64,000 nucleotides of DNA. Source: Paenibacillus chibensis. Its GTDB lineage: Bacteria; Bacillota; Bacilli; Paenibacillales; Paenibacillaceae. The notes under the pieces were generated by a model, which saw nothing but the letters and a program-made list of their open reading frames with translations, did not search any database and was not told the origin of the DNA. Every line of letters begins with the position of its first letter. Positions within the stretch are counted from its first letter, which is position 1. Where the stretch lies: contig NZ_BIMK01000003.1 in NCBI RefSeq assembly GCF_004001045.1, positions 124,001-188,000 of the forward strand. The letters run 5' to 3'. A program made the translations under genes and the position numbers. Below are positions 7,656 through 15,744 of the stretch, one piece after another.

Positions 7656-8537
7656 TTATGCTTCCGCCAATGCCTTTCTCGCAAGGGCCAGCGCCCCGCA
7701 CAAGCCTGCATTGTCACCAAGCTGCGGGGATACGATGTACTCGGCAATATTCTCGTTTATGGCAGGCGACTGGACATAACCGTTCAGCAGCTCCTGCAGT
7801 TTGGTATGAATCAGCGGAAACAGCTGCTGCTGCTTCATGACGCCACCGCCCATCACGATCTTTTGCGGAGACAGAATCAATATATAGTTCATAAGCGCTT
7901 GCGCCAAATAATAAGCTTCCATGTCCCACGCGGGATGATCCGGTGTCAGATCCGCTCCGGGAACTCCCCAGCGCTTCGATAGCGACGGGCCGGCGGCCAC
8001 GCCTTCCAGGCAGTCGCCATGATAAGGGCAGAAGCCTTCGAATTTGTCTTCGGGATGGCGGCGTACCAGAATATGACCCATTTCCGGATGAGATAAGCCA
8101 TGGATCAGCTCTCCGCCTACCACTGCGCCGGCACCGATGCCGGTTCCCACCGTGATATAAAGACAGCTGTCATATCCTTTGGCCGCGCCCCAGGTATATT
8201 CACCAAGCGCCGCGCCGTTGACGTCCGTATCGAATTCGATAGGCACCTGAAAATGCGAGCCCAGATGACCCACGATATCATAATTGCTCCAGTAAGGCTT
8301 CGGCGTTGTCGTAATCCGTCCGTATGTAGGACTGCCTTTAACGGGATCAATCGGTCCAAAAGATCCGACCCCGATGGCCTCCACGCCTTTATCTTGGAAA
8401 AATGCGACAACCTGAGCCATCGTTTCCTCCGGCGTAGTGGTCGGAAAGCTCACCCGTTCCAGCACGGTTCCGTCTTCCTTGCCGATTCCGCATACAAATT
8501 TCGTTCCTCCGGCTTCAATTGCTCCCAGAATACTCAT
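7656..8537 (-). CDS. ROK family fructokinase
   Basis: ATP-dependent sugar kinase, probably fructose to fructose-6-phosphate, similar to Bacillus GmuE/YdhR. Features: ATP-binding IEAGGTKFVCGIG at the N-terminus, GVGSFGPID, and a catalytic region FDTDVNGAALGE. The zinc-binding pattern HPEMGH...CPYHGDCLEG is typical of this fructokinase group. The 293-residue length is normal. The ATG at 8537 is chosen because GGAGGG lies 10 bases upstream; earlier ATGs lack a site. Monocistronic, with a strong promoter and a palindrome in the leader. Mannokinase or allokinase activity remains possible. Confidence 0.85.
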   Translation of the reverse strand: MSILGAIEAGGTKFVCGIGKEDGTVLERVSFPTTTPEETMAQVVAFFQDKGVEAIGVGSFGPIDPVKGSPTYGRITTTPKPYWSNYDIVGHLGSHFQVPIEFDTDVNGAALGEYTWGAAKGYDSCLYITVGTGIGAGAVVGGELIHGLSHPEMGHILVRRHPEDKFEGFCPYHGDCLEGVAAGPSLSKRWGVPGADLTPDHPAWDMEAYYLAQALMNYILILSPQKIVMGGGVMKQQQLFPLIHTKLQELLNGYVQSPAINENIAEYIVSPQLGDNAGLCGALALARKALAEA

Positions 8538-8589
8538 CGTTTGCAAACCCTCCTGCATCATTCTCATTGTCTGTTTTTTTCATGAGGTC

Positions 8590-8604
8590 TTTTCAGTATG
8601 AAAA
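8590..8604 (-). promoter_or_regulatory. Palindrome TTTTCA-N3-TGAAAA in kinase leader
   Basis: A perfect inverted repeat with 6-base arms lies just downstream of the kinase gene's predicted transcription start, where a repressor could block elongation. The binding protein is unknown. Confidence 0.4.
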
Positions 8605-8623
8605 CCTATCCATAACCACGGGC

Positions 8624-8653
8624 ATTATAGCCCAGTTGCTTCAAAAAAGTCAA
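8624..8653 (-). promoter_or_regulatory. Sigma-A promoter of the ROK kinase
   Basis: TTGACT (8648-8653) and perfect TATAAT (8624-8629) on the minus strand, 18-base spacer. Confidence 0.85.
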
Positions 8654-8714
8654 TTCGCAGGCTCACATCCTGCGCAGGTCCAGACGTTCCAATGGCGCGG
8701 AAAGCCAAACCAAA

Positions 8715-8745
8715 GGGGATGCCAGCGTGATGCCAGCATCCCCTG
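8715..8745 (-). terminator. Weak terminator after the exonuclease gene
   Basis: GGGGATGC and GCATCCCC form an 8-bp stem, followed on the minus strand only by an interrupted T run (TTTGGTTT). Confidence 0.45.
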
Positions 8746-8771
8746 CGATCATTTATTTATAAGGACGTCGC

Positions 8772-9659
8772 TTAGACAACAACCCCGAGCAGGTGGCAGA
8801 GGCTCTTCATTTCAAGCTCCTCGAATTTATCCACAACGTTTCGCTCATCCAGCGATAGCTCGCAGATGTCCAGATCGCATGCCACAGGCACGCAGCAGTG
8901 GATCTCTGCCAATTTGCGGGACAGATGCAGCATATCGAGATCCGCCTCAATTTTGACGCGGACGCTTTTCGATACCTGGTCCAAATGTTCCAGGATTCCA
9001 TCCACCGATCCAAATTCCTGAACGAGCTTATGCGCGGTTTTCTCGCCGATGCCGCGGACGCCAGGATAGTTGTCGCTCGCGTCGCCCATCAGGGCTTTGA
9101 CATCGATAATCTGGCGCGGATGAAGCTGCTTTTCCTCGTATAAGGACTCCGGCGTGTAGGCCTTGTAGTTGCCATGGCCTTTTTTCATAATAATGACGGT
9201 CGTCCGGTCGCTGACAAGCTGCAGCAGATCATGGTCGCCGGACAGGATCATCACATCCATATCCTTGCTGAACTGCGTCGCCAGCGTACCGATGCAATCA
9301 TCCGCCTCATAGCCTTCAGCGCTGATATTCGGCACGCCCATGCTGTCCATGACATCACGAATGATGGAGAACTGGGGTACCAGATCATCCGGAGCTTCCG
9401 GACGGTTTCCTTTATAAGCAGAGAACTGCTGACCACGGAAGGTCGAGCCTCCGAGATCCCAGCAGCAAATCACGTGGGTTGGATCAAAATTTTGAACGGC
9501 ATCCCAGAAATAACGAATGAAGCCGTAAATGGCATTGGTCGGAATTCCTGATTTCGTACGGCGGATATACCCGCTTGTGGCGGTCGCATAATAAGCTCTG
9601 AATAATAATGCCATCCCGTCAACCAGCATGACGGACTGGCGTTTATCATTAGGTATCAA
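8772..9659 (-). CDS. 5'-3' exonuclease (YpcP-like, PIN/H3TH nuclease)
   Basis: A free-standing homologue of the DNA polymerase I 5'-nuclease domain that removes RNA primers or flaps. Residues 9-170 form the PIN-like domain with metal-binding acidic motifs MLVDGMALLFRAYY, GYEADDCIGTL and LSGDHDLLQL. The H3TH DNA-binding motif follows: ALMGDASDNYPGVRGIGEKT. The 295-residue length is usual for YpcP. The start is TTG at 9659, preceded by GGGGAG at 9 bases; no ATG has a comparable site. Confidence 0.9.
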   Translation of the reverse strand: MIPNDKRQSVMLVDGMALLFRAYYATATSGYIRRTKSGIPTNAIYGFIRYFWDAVQNFDPTHVICCWDLGGSTFRGQQFSAYKGNRPEAPDDLVPQFSIIRDVMDSMGVPNISAEGYEADDCIGTLATQFSKDMDVMILSGDHDLLQLVSDRTTVIIMKKGHGNYKAYTPESLYEEKQLHPRQIIDVKALMGDASDNYPGVRGIGEKTAHKLVQEFGSVDGILEHLDQVSKSVRVKIEADLDMLHLSRKLAEIHCCVPVACDLDICELSLDERNVVDKFEELEMKSLCHLLGVVV

Positions 9660-9757
9660 TCTTTGTGTCTCCCCTTGTCTGCCCTATTCCCTCTGCAGGG
9701 TCGGCAATTCTGCCTCTAGTATAACACAACTCCGGGGAGCTTTTGGGCTCTTTCCTG

Positions 9758-10117
9758 TTATCCCCACTCGGATTCGTACTGATCCTCTTTGAACCCGACC
9801 GTCACTTTGCTGCCATCGGTCACGATGGGGCGCTTGATCAGCATCCCGTTCGAAGATAATAGCTCGATCTGCTCTTTTTCATCCATGCCGGCCAGCTTGT
9901 CCTTCAGACCCAGCTCCTTGTAGACCTCACCGCTCGTATTGAAAAACTTCTTAAGCGGAAGTCCGCTTCGCTTCACCAGCTCGGCCATGACCTCGGGCTT
10001 CGGAGGTTCGTCCTTGATATGGTGCAGGGTCAGCTCATGGCCATGGGCCTGCAGCCATTTGACGGCATTACGGCAGGTACCGCATTTCGGATATTGATAC
10101 ACTTCCAGTTTACTCAT
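9758..10117 (-). CDS. ArsC/Spx-family reductase-like protein (YusI-like)
   Basis: A 119-residue thioredoxin-fold protein with the N-terminal redox motif YPKCGTCRNA (CxxC) and the ArsC-family segments KDEPPKPE and LIKRPIVTDG. Proteins of this length and pattern, such as Bacillus YusI, are grouped with arsenate reductases, but arsenate activity is unproven. No ars genes are near. It differs from Spx in lacking the Spx RNA-polymerase-contact context. The ribosome-binding site is weak. It lies downstream of the RluA gene with a 48-base gap and may be cotranscribed. Confidence 0.75.
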   Translation of the reverse strand: MSKLEVYQYPKCGTCRNAVKWLQAHGHELTLHHIKDEPPKPEVMAELVKRSGLPLKKFFNTSGEVYKELGLKDKLAGMDEKEQIELLSSNGMLIKRPIVTDGSKVTVGFKEDQYESEWG

Positions 10118-10165
10118 TGGATGTCAACTCTCTTTTTGTAGGAATTTAGTCAAGCAGGTTCCTCC

Positions 10166-11173
10166 CTAGGCTTCCAGCTTCTGTCGCAGCCTTGCCATAT
10201 CCTCGGGGAGCGGTGCCCGGAAGGTCATCTGCTCATGCGTCACCGGATGCTCGAAGGACAGCTCAAACGCATGCAGAGCCTGCCTTGAGATGAAGTTGTC
10301 CAGCTCCATGATTTCAGATACCGGTTCCGTGGGGTGACTATGCGGCTCCGGATCAGCCAACGATGACCCAGGTTCTCCGTGCTCCCCCTGCCTGTCATAG
10401 ATAGCATGCCGATAGAACTTGTCGCCGATCAGGGGACAACCGATGCTCGTCATATGTACGCGGATTTGATGCGTTCTTCCCGTCTCCAGCTTGAGCTCCA
10501 CGAGCGAACCCTTTGTCCAGCTTTCCAGCACCTTATATCTCGTCAGGGATGGATAGCCGTCTGGCGTGACGATCCGCCGGTGCGGCTCCTCGGGATCGCG
10601 GTCAATCGGGCCGTCCACTTCTCCCTGCCGTGGATCCGGAGTGCCGTGCACAAGGGCCAGGTACTTTTTGTCCACGAGGTTATCGATCATCTGCTCGGAT
10701 ATGTGCTGGTGCACATAAGGATTTTTGGCGATGGCAAGCACCCCCGTCGTTTCCTGATCCAGACGGTGGACGGCGCGAAACCGGTACGCTTCGCCTTTTT
10801 GGAGCCAGTAGTCTACGACCCCGTTCGCGAGCGTTCCGGTGTAGTGACCATGGGTCGGGTGGACGATCATCCCCGCTTCTTTATTAACGATCAGGATGTG
10901 TTCATCCTCGTATAGAATGTCAAAAGGGATCGGCTGCGGCAAAATATCGTCAGAGGTTTCCTTTTCCATGCGGATTTCCACTACGTCCCCGGCCTGAACG
11001 TGTACGCTGATATAGACTCTCCGGCCGTTTAAGGTAATGCCTTCTTCTGTCAGCTTCAGCTTCGACTGCAGCTTGCGTGACACGTGCATGCGCTTCGCGA
11101 GGATGGTTTTGAGCAGCCAGCCATTCTCTGCTTCAGGCACGATATAAACAATAGGCGGATAATAAGCTGTCAT
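10166..11173 (-). CDS. RluA-family pseudouridine synthase
   Basis: Converts uridine to pseudouridine in rRNA or tRNA. An S4-like RNA-binding segment occupies residues about 15-75 (RMHVSRKLQSKLKL, VQAGDVVEI). The catalytic aspartate motif is HRLDQETTGVLAIAKN, followed by GRTHQIRVHM. The 335-residue protein starts at ATG 11173, which shares ATGA with the stop codon of the adenosyltransferase gene, indicating coupling. The open frame extends 94 codons upstream but that part only overlaps the neighbour in another frame. A linker of about 30 residues before ELDNFISRQALHAFEL is an insertion relative to shorter family members. Target site unknown. Confidence 0.88.
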   Translation of the reverse strand: MTAYYPPIVYIVPEAENGWLLKTILAKRMHVSRKLQSKLKLTEEGITLNGRRVYISVHVQAGDVVEIRMEKETSDDILPQPIPFDILYEDEHILIVNKEAGMIVHPTHGHYTGTLANGVVDYWLQKGEAYRFRAVHRLDQETTGVLAIAKNPYVHQHISEQMIDNLVDKKYLALVHGTPDPRQGEVDGPIDRDPEEPHRRIVTPDGYPSLTRYKVLESWTKGSLVELKLETGRTHQIRVHMTSIGCPLIGDKFYRHAIYDRQGEHGEPGSSLADPEPHSHPTEPVSEIMELDNFISRQALHAFELSFEHPVTHEQMTFRAPLPEDMARLRQKLEA

Positions 11174-11739
11174 TTCTTGTTGCCGAAAACCTTTTTGCTG
11201 CGAATATATTCGATGTCGGGGACTTGGCAGCGGGCGTTGGCCGTACGGGAGATCACGAAGAAATAATCGGACAGCCGGTTCAGGTATCTGCGGACCTCCG
11301 GATTGATCTCCTTTTGCTGTCCCAGCGTCACCACTCGGCGTTCCGCCCGGCGGCAGACGGTTCTGCATACATGCAGCGTTGCGGACAGCAGCGTTCCGCC
11401 CGGTAAAATGAACCGTTCCAGCTCCGGATTTTCTTCCTCGTACCGGTCCATCCACTGCTCCAGCCGTACCACCATCTCGGCATTCACTTTATATTTGCTT
11501 TCGCTTAATTTCACAAAGGCCAAGTCGGAGCCGCAATCGAACAATTCATGCTGGATTTCCAGCAGATTCTCCTTCAGGTCCGCAAAAGCCTCCCCTTCCA
11601 TCAAACTTACAGCCTGTCCAACATAGCTGTTCAGCTCATCGATAGTACCGTAAGTCTCCACCTGCAGATCGTCCTTGAATACGCGTCCGCCGATGACCGA
11701 GGTTTGGCCCTCGTCACCCGTTCTTGTATATATTTTCAT
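11170..11739 (-). CDS. Cob(I)alamin adenosyltransferase, PduO type
   Basis: Transfers the adenosyl group of ATP to cob(I)alamin to make coenzyme B12. Family motifs are intact: TRTGDEGQTSVIGG at the N-terminus for ATP binding, YGTIDELNSYVG, ILPGG, CRRAERRVV and LNRLSDYFFVISR. The length of 189 residues is typical of a trimeric PduO/YvqK enzyme. AAGGAGG lies 8 bases before the ATG. It is coupled to the RluA gene by a 4-base overlap. No cobalamin-pathway genes or B12 riboswitch are visible nearby, so it may serve salvage. Confidence 0.92.
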   Translation of the reverse strand: MKIYTRTGDEGQTSVIGGRVFKDDLQVETYGTIDELNSYVGQAVSLMEGEAFADLKENLLEIQHELFDCGSDLAFVKLSESKYKVNAEMVVRLEQWMDRYEEENPELERFILPGGTLLSATLHVCRTVCRRAERRVVTLGQQKEINPEVRRYLNRLSDYFFVISRTANARCQVPDIEYIRSKKVFGNKK

Positions 11740-11769
11740 TGGTTGAAACCTCCTTCTGCAGGATCTCTA

Positions 11770-12306
11770 TTATTCCGTCATAGCCTTGATTGCTTTCAGT
11801 GCGTTATCAATGTGTTCAGAAGAAATCGGGATCGTCACGAACAGCTTATCCGGCGTGTATTTCAGATCCTTGAACATCTTCAGGTCCTTCACGGGAATGC
11901 CGTACAGATGCTCGGTCTTATCAATCGTCTTGTCGTCTTTTTCTTCCATACTGGCAAAGACGCCCTCCGGATACTTTTTCGCATCGAAATGATCGTCCAG
12001 TGCTACGTGACCGCCAAGCTTCCCGTAATTTTTCATGTCGTCTTCCGACAAAATCATGATGTCATGACCTCCCGCGGCATATTCAACCATGAGCTTTTGC
12101 GGATTATACAGCGGACTGGCAATGACTTCGACCTTCAAATCCGGGCCGAGCTTCTCCTGAAGCGTCTTCTCCAGCTGATCGGAGACCTGCGTCGGATCGG
12201 AGTTTTGGTCGATCATGAACACCGAAACGTCAGGCTTGTCTTTGCCGCAGCCTGCAAGCATAAAAACCGCCAGTAATACCACTACCAATTTACCGTATGC
12301 CTTCAA
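11770..12306 (-). CDS. Putative lipoprotein of unknown function
   Basis: A 178-residue secreted lipoprotein with lipobox LAGC (Cys20) behind a hydrophobic signal segment. The mature part alternates beta and alpha segments (VSVFMIDQNSD, HDIMILSEDDMKNYG, LYGIPVKDLK), reminiscent of half of a periplasmic-type binding fold, but it is too short for a full solute-binding protein. I do not recognise the family. The start is TTG at 12306 with GGGGGAG 6 bases upstream. It ends 30 bases before the adenosyltransferase gene and may be cotranscribed. Confidence 0.7.
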   Translation of the reverse strand: MKAYGKLVVVLLAVFMLAGCGKDKPDVSVFMIDQNSDPTQVSDQLEKTLQEKLGPDLKVEVIASPLYNPQKLMVEYAAGGHDIMILSEDDMKNYGKLGGHVALDDHFDAKKYPEGVFASMEEKDDKTIDKTEHLYGIPVKDLKMFKDLKYTPDKLFVTIPISSEHIDNALKAIKAMTE

Positions 12307-12362
12307 TCTCTGCTCCCCCTCTTTTCCCCAATAGGTTCAATATATCACACATGATAGAGACA

Positions 12363-12397
12363 AAAAAGAAGTGCCCGGGCAAAGGATGCCCAGGCAG
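12363..12397 (-). terminator. Terminator or leader hairpin before the lipoprotein gene
   Basis: TGCCTGGGCA and TGCCCGGGCA form a 10-bp stem with one G-U pair, followed by CTTCTTTTTTG on the minus strand. It is either a second terminator for the spo0E-like gene or a leader element of the lipoprotein gene. Confidence 0.6.
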
Positions 12398-12477
12398 GTT
12401 TCAATGGATTCTATTCATCTATTTAAAATGAAACTAAAGATTCACCTTGCTTCGATTTTGATACTCTGTAATAACAT

Positions 12478-12549
12478 AAAAAATCCCCTTCGGCCGACAA
12501 CGAAACACTCCGGATTCATACCGGCTTCACGATCGGCGCCAAGGGGACC
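12478..12549 (-). terminator. Terminator after the spo0E-like gene
   Basis: Distal arms TCCCCTTGG and CCGAAGGGGA enclose a small CCGG/CCGG hairpin, then TTTTTTATG on the minus strand. Confidence 0.7.
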
Positions 12550-12567
12550 CTTGCTACATATGTACCG

Positions 12568-12834
12568 TCAGGCTTTATTTTTCTTTGGGCAAAGCTTCAT
12601 ATATTCGTTAATCTTCAAGTCCAGCAGACTGCTAATTTCGATGACGATTTCCGAAGTAAAGGACTGTTCCTGCAAAAAGATCTGTTCCATTTTCTTACGG
12701 AGCATCAATATTTCGTCTTCCAAGGATAAATTCCTTATTGAATCCGTCGTTTTGGTTGACCACTCACCGCGCTGATCGCCTTCTGCAGTGTAGTCACCGC
12801 GGTACGAGGGCAAATCATATTCAGCACAGAACAA
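12568..12834 (-). CDS. Spo0E-like aspartyl-phosphate phosphatase
   Basis: Small regulator of the family that dephosphorylates Spo0A~P and delays sporulation. The C-terminal half forms two helices, LEDEILMLRKKMEQIFLQ and ISSLLDLKINEYMK. The latter carries the family signature SxxLDxxIxxY (Ser68, Leu71, Asp72, Ile75, Tyr78). The N-terminal 35 residues are an unrelated-looking extension. The start is TTG at 12834 with GGAGGG 7 bases upstream. It is monocistronic with strong terminators. Which phosphoprotein it targets is unknown. Confidence 0.8.
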   Translation of the reverse strand: MFCAEYDLPSYRGDYTAEGDQRGEWSTKTTDSIRNLSLEDEILMLRKKMEQIFLQEQSFTSEIVIEISSLLDLKINEYMKLCPKKNKA

Positions 12835-12957
12835 AGGTAATCCCTCCCTGGTAAGTCTATTCTTGCTCCTAAACCAAAATTATAACATACATACGCATAA
12901 AATAAAGTGAATTTTTTGTTAAAATATACAAAAAACAGAATAATATCGATAAGAATG

Positions 12958-12992
12958 AATGAACTGGAGCCAAAAACCAGCTCCAGTTCATC
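12958..12992 (-). terminator. Hairpin after the aminotransferase gene
   Basis: GAACTGGAGC and GCTCCAGTTC form a 10-bp stem, but the minus-strand sequence after it (ATTCATTCTTATC) has no uninterrupted T run. A weak terminator or mRNA 3'-end stabiliser. Confidence 0.5.
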
Positions 12993-13001
12993 GTCGATCC
13001 A

Positions 13002-14213
13002 TTATGATTCACGCTTCAGCTTGTTCAGAAACTCTCCCATACGGTCGAGCGCCTCGGTTAGCTGCGCGACCGAAGTTGCATAGGAGCAGCGCAAAAATCC
13101 TTCGCCTCCGGCGCCGAACGCTGTCCCCGGAACCGCGGCAACCTTAGCCTCAAGGAGCAGCCGCTGAGCAAATTCATCGGAGCTGAGCCCCGTCGAGACA
13201 ATGCTCGGGAACGCATAAAAGGCACCTTGTGGCTCATGGCACTCCAGTCCGATATCGTGGAAGCCCTGGACAATCAGACGTCGGCGCTGATTGTAGGATT
13301 CGACCATCCGGTCTTTTTCCTCCATCCCGTTCTTCAGCGCCTCCAAAGCGGCCACCTGACCCATGACCGGCGCACACATCACGGTATACTGGTGGATTTT
13401 CAGCATCGCAGCAATGATATCCGGATGCGCACAGACATATCCCATACGCCAGCCGGTCATCGCGAACGCCTTGGAAAAACCGCTGACCAGAATGGTACGG
13501 TCCATCATGCCCGGAATCGAGGCAAAGCTGACATGCTTCTGATTATAGGTCAGTTCAGCATAGATTTCATCGGAGATGACGATCAGATCATGCTTTTCCA
13601 CGACTTTCGCAATCGGCAGCCAATCCTCGTAGGTCATCGTTGCTCCGGTCGGATTGCTTGGATAACAAAGAATCAGCACCTTGGAGTTCGGCGTGATCTG
13701 CGCTTCCAGCGCTTCCGCCGTCAGCTTGAAATCATCCTTGGCATAGGTTTCGATCCCTACCGGCACGCCTCCGCCGATCGATGTGATCGGAGAATAGGAT
13801 ACGTAGCAGGGCTCCGGAATCAGAATTTCGTCCCCGGGGACGATCAGTGCGCGCAGGGCGAGGTCAATAGCTTCGCTGCCGCCAACCGTAACGATGATCT
13901 GATTCTGTGGATCATAGCCTACGTGAAAGCCGTCATAGAGATACTGCGAAATGGCTTCACGAAGCTCTATCATTCCGGCGTTGGATGTATAGGCGGTCAC
14001 TCCGCGTTCAAGCGAATACACGCAGGCCTCCCGGACATGCCAAGGAGTCGTGAAGTCGGGTTCACCCACCCCGAGTGTGATGATGTCCTTACTGCCGTTG
14101 GCCAGATCAAAAAATTTGCGGATCCCGGATGGCGGGATATCCCTGACCAGCGGAGCAAGGTAGGAATTCATCGATTTGACTTGCTGCTGTTTGGTATCTT
14201 CATTCACGATCAT
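13002..14213 (-). CDS. Class I aminotransferase (AlaT/YugH-like)
   Basis: PLP-dependent aminotransferase of about 403 residues. Motifs include the N-terminal GVGEPDFTTPWHV, the asparagine-binding CYPSNPTGATM, ISDEIYAEL and the PLP lysine in SGFSKAFAMTGWRMG. In Bacillus subtilis an Lrp-type regulator (AlaR/YugG) precedes the alanine aminotransferase AlaT/YugH, the same arrangement as here, so alanine-pyruvate transamination is likely; aspartate-type activity is the alternative. The ATG at 14213 has AAAGGA 9 bases upstream and lies 13 bases after the regulator's stop. Confidence 0.85.
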   Translation of the reverse strand: MIVNEDTKQQQVKSMNSYLAPLVRDIPPSGIRKFFDLANGSKDIITLGVGEPDFTTPWHVREACVYSLERGVTAYTSNAGMIELREAISQYLYDGFHVGYDPQNQIIVTVGGSEAIDLALRALIVPGDEILIPEPCYVSYSPITSIGGGVPVGIETYAKDDFKLTAEALEAQITPNSKVLILCYPSNPTGATMTYEDWLPIAKVVEKHDLIVISDEIYAELTYNQKHVSFASIPGMMDRTILVSGFSKAFAMTGWRMGYVCAHPDIIAAMLKIHQYTVMCAPVMGQVAALEALKNGMEEKDRMVESYNQRRRLIVQGFHDIGLECHEPQGAFYAFPSIVSTGLSSDEFAQRLLLEAKVAAVPGTAFGAGGEGFLRCSYATSVAQLTEALDRMGEFLNKLKRES

Positions 14214-14226
14214 GACACATCTTCCT

Positions 14227-14727
14227 TTACGGTGAGACCATGAGACGGTTATCTTCTTCACGGTCTTCAAAAATAATTCCGTCTTGTTTATATTTTTTCA
14301 AAATGAAGTTCGTTTTCGTTGACAGTACAGAATCGATCGGCGAAAGCTTCTCGGATACAAAGTTCGCCACTTCCCTCAGGTTGCGGCCTTCCACTTCGAC
14401 AAGCAGGTCGTAGGCTCCGGACATCAAATACACGGATTTAACCTGCGGATACAAATAAATGCGCTCGGCAATGCCTTCAAAGCCTCTTCCGCGTTCTGGA
14501 GTAATCTGCACTTCAATCAGCGCCGTAACCGTTTCTTCCTCAATTTTGCTCCAGTTGACCACCGCCGCGTATTTTACGATCACATGGTCCGCTTCAAGCT
14601 CGGCAATCGCCTCCTTTACCGCTTCCTCCTCCACGCCGATCAGCGTCGCAAGAAGCAGGGGAGACCGTCTCGCATCCTCGTTAAGCAGGTCGAGAACCTT
14701 TAATTTCAGTTCAGTCAGTTCTTTCAT
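14227..14727 (-). CDS. Lrp/AsnC family transcriptional regulator
   Basis: A 166-residue regulator with an N-terminal helix-turn-helix (residues about 5-50: LDLLNEDARRSPLLLATLIG, EEAVKEAIAELEADHVI) and a C-terminal RAM ligand-binding domain (VTALIEVQITPERG, VYLMSGAYDLLVEVEG). It probably senses an amino acid and regulates the aminotransferase gene behind it, like AlaR. GGAGG lies 7 bases before the ATG. The first helix-turn-helix resembles that of YugG more than classical Lrp. Target and ligand are inferred from context. Confidence 0.9.
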   Translation of the reverse strand: MKELTELKLKVLDLLNEDARRSPLLLATLIGVEEEAVKEAIAELEADHVIVKYAAVVNWSKIEEETVTALIEVQITPERGRGFEGIAERIYLYPQVKSVYLMSGAYDLLVEVEGRNLREVANFVSEKLSPIDSVLSTKTNFILKKYKQDGIIFEDREEDNRLMVSP

Positions 14728-14829
14728 ACAGTGTCCTCCAGCATACGTTTCACGGGTTGCTTACAAAGCATGTCATTCCCGGGAAAGAGATTAATACTAA
14801 TATTACAATAATTTAGGGTGCATGCAAAG

Positions 14830-14876
14830 AAAAACCGTCTCTATGGCGTGGGCCGAATTAGAGACGGTAAAAATGT
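14830..14876 (-). terminator. Terminator after the coat-protein pair
   Basis: ACCGTCTCTA and TAGAGACGGT form a 10-bp stem with T runs on both sides; on the minus strand TTTTTC follows. Confidence 0.85.
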
Positions 14877-14957
14877 ACCATGCTTCACTGCAGCATGCGG
14901 CGGGTTACATTATATTATAGCCGTATTGCTTCCGGAATGTGCGGCGCGGCGCAGGAT

Positions 14958-15350
14958 TTACATGTAATAGGGGTTTTGGTTATTCTGCTGATGAAGCGGC
15001 ACATTCGGAGCATGCGCATAAGGGCTCATGCCGCTTGTTTTTTGCTGAACGAACTGACGGCATTGCTGCTGTGTATTACGGGCATCCTGGATCTGCTTAT
15101 CCAGATCCTGGCGCAGCGCCTTTCCTGATGTGGAGTACATATTGTTCTGCTTCATCAAGTTGTACAGCTCCCCTTGGAGGCGAAGCGTATCGTTGTTCAA
15201 TTGGGAGAACATTTGACGGACCATGGGACACGAGGACTCGGTTGCTGCTGTCGTATATTCTCTGACGGTTCTTTTCAGATCGGCCAGAATGGTGTACAGC
15301 AAATCCTCTTCCTGCATGAAGGCCGATTGGTTCTGGTTCTGATAATACAT
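14958..15350 (-). CDS. CotF-family spore coat protein
   Basis: A 130-residue helical protein with a glutamine/asparagine/tyrosine-rich tail (HQQNNQNPYYM). The core (QEEDLLYTILADLKRTVREY, CPMVRQMFSQLNNDT) matches the CotF domain found in spore coat or spore-associated proteins of Bacillales. AAGGAG lies 10 bases before the ATG. It follows a second small protein of the same type with a 23-base gap, so the two form an operon. No obvious sigma-A promoter lies upstream, consistent with mother-cell expression, though I did not identify a sigma-E or sigma-K site. Confidence 0.8.
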   Translation of the reverse strand: MYYQNQNQSAFMQEEDLLYTILADLKRTVREYTTAATESSCPMVRQMFSQLNNDTLRLQGELYNLMKQNNMYSTSGKALRQDLDKQIQDARNTQQQCRQFVQQKTSGMSPYAHAPNVPLHQQNNQNPYYM

Positions 15351-15373
15351 GGTTTGGACTCTCCTTCGTTAAT

Positions 15374-15610
15374 TTATTGTTGCGGCTGCGTTGGCGCAAG
15401 CTGCTGATGCTGCTGCAGGGACTGCACAAGCATATCCAGATGATGATCCATCGAGCGAATGTATTGCTGCAGCGCCTGCTGAATGGCCGGATTTTGCGTA
15501 ACGGCAGCCGTGGCCGCACACTGTTTGATCAGCAGATCTTCATTGGAAATCGAATCGACAATATACTCGAGCTCTTTGCCCGTAATTGCCTGCATTTGAC
15601 CGGATTGCAT
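15374..15610 (-). CDS. Small CotF-associated spore protein
   Basis: A 78-residue protein, helical then Gln/Pro-rich at the end (QQHQQLAPTQPQQ). Residues ISNEDLLIKQCAATAA and IQQALQQYIRSMDHHLDML resemble the first half of CotF-type proteins. GGAGG lies 10 bases before the ATG. It is the first gene of the two-gene coat operon. Function beyond spore association is not inferable. Confidence 0.7.
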   Translation of the reverse strand: MQSGQMQAITGKELEYIVDSISNEDLLIKQCAATAAVTQNPAIQQALQQYIRSMDHHLDMLVQSLQQHQQLAPTQPQQ

Positions 15611-15744
15611 ATGTGTTTTTCCTCCTCTGGGGATGTTTAACTCATTGCATATTATGTCCAGGGCATTTTTTTCTATGTGCCTTCAATAAACCGCATTTCG
15701 AGAGCAAATACTGAAATAGGAATGAAAAAAGGAGCGAAACCACG

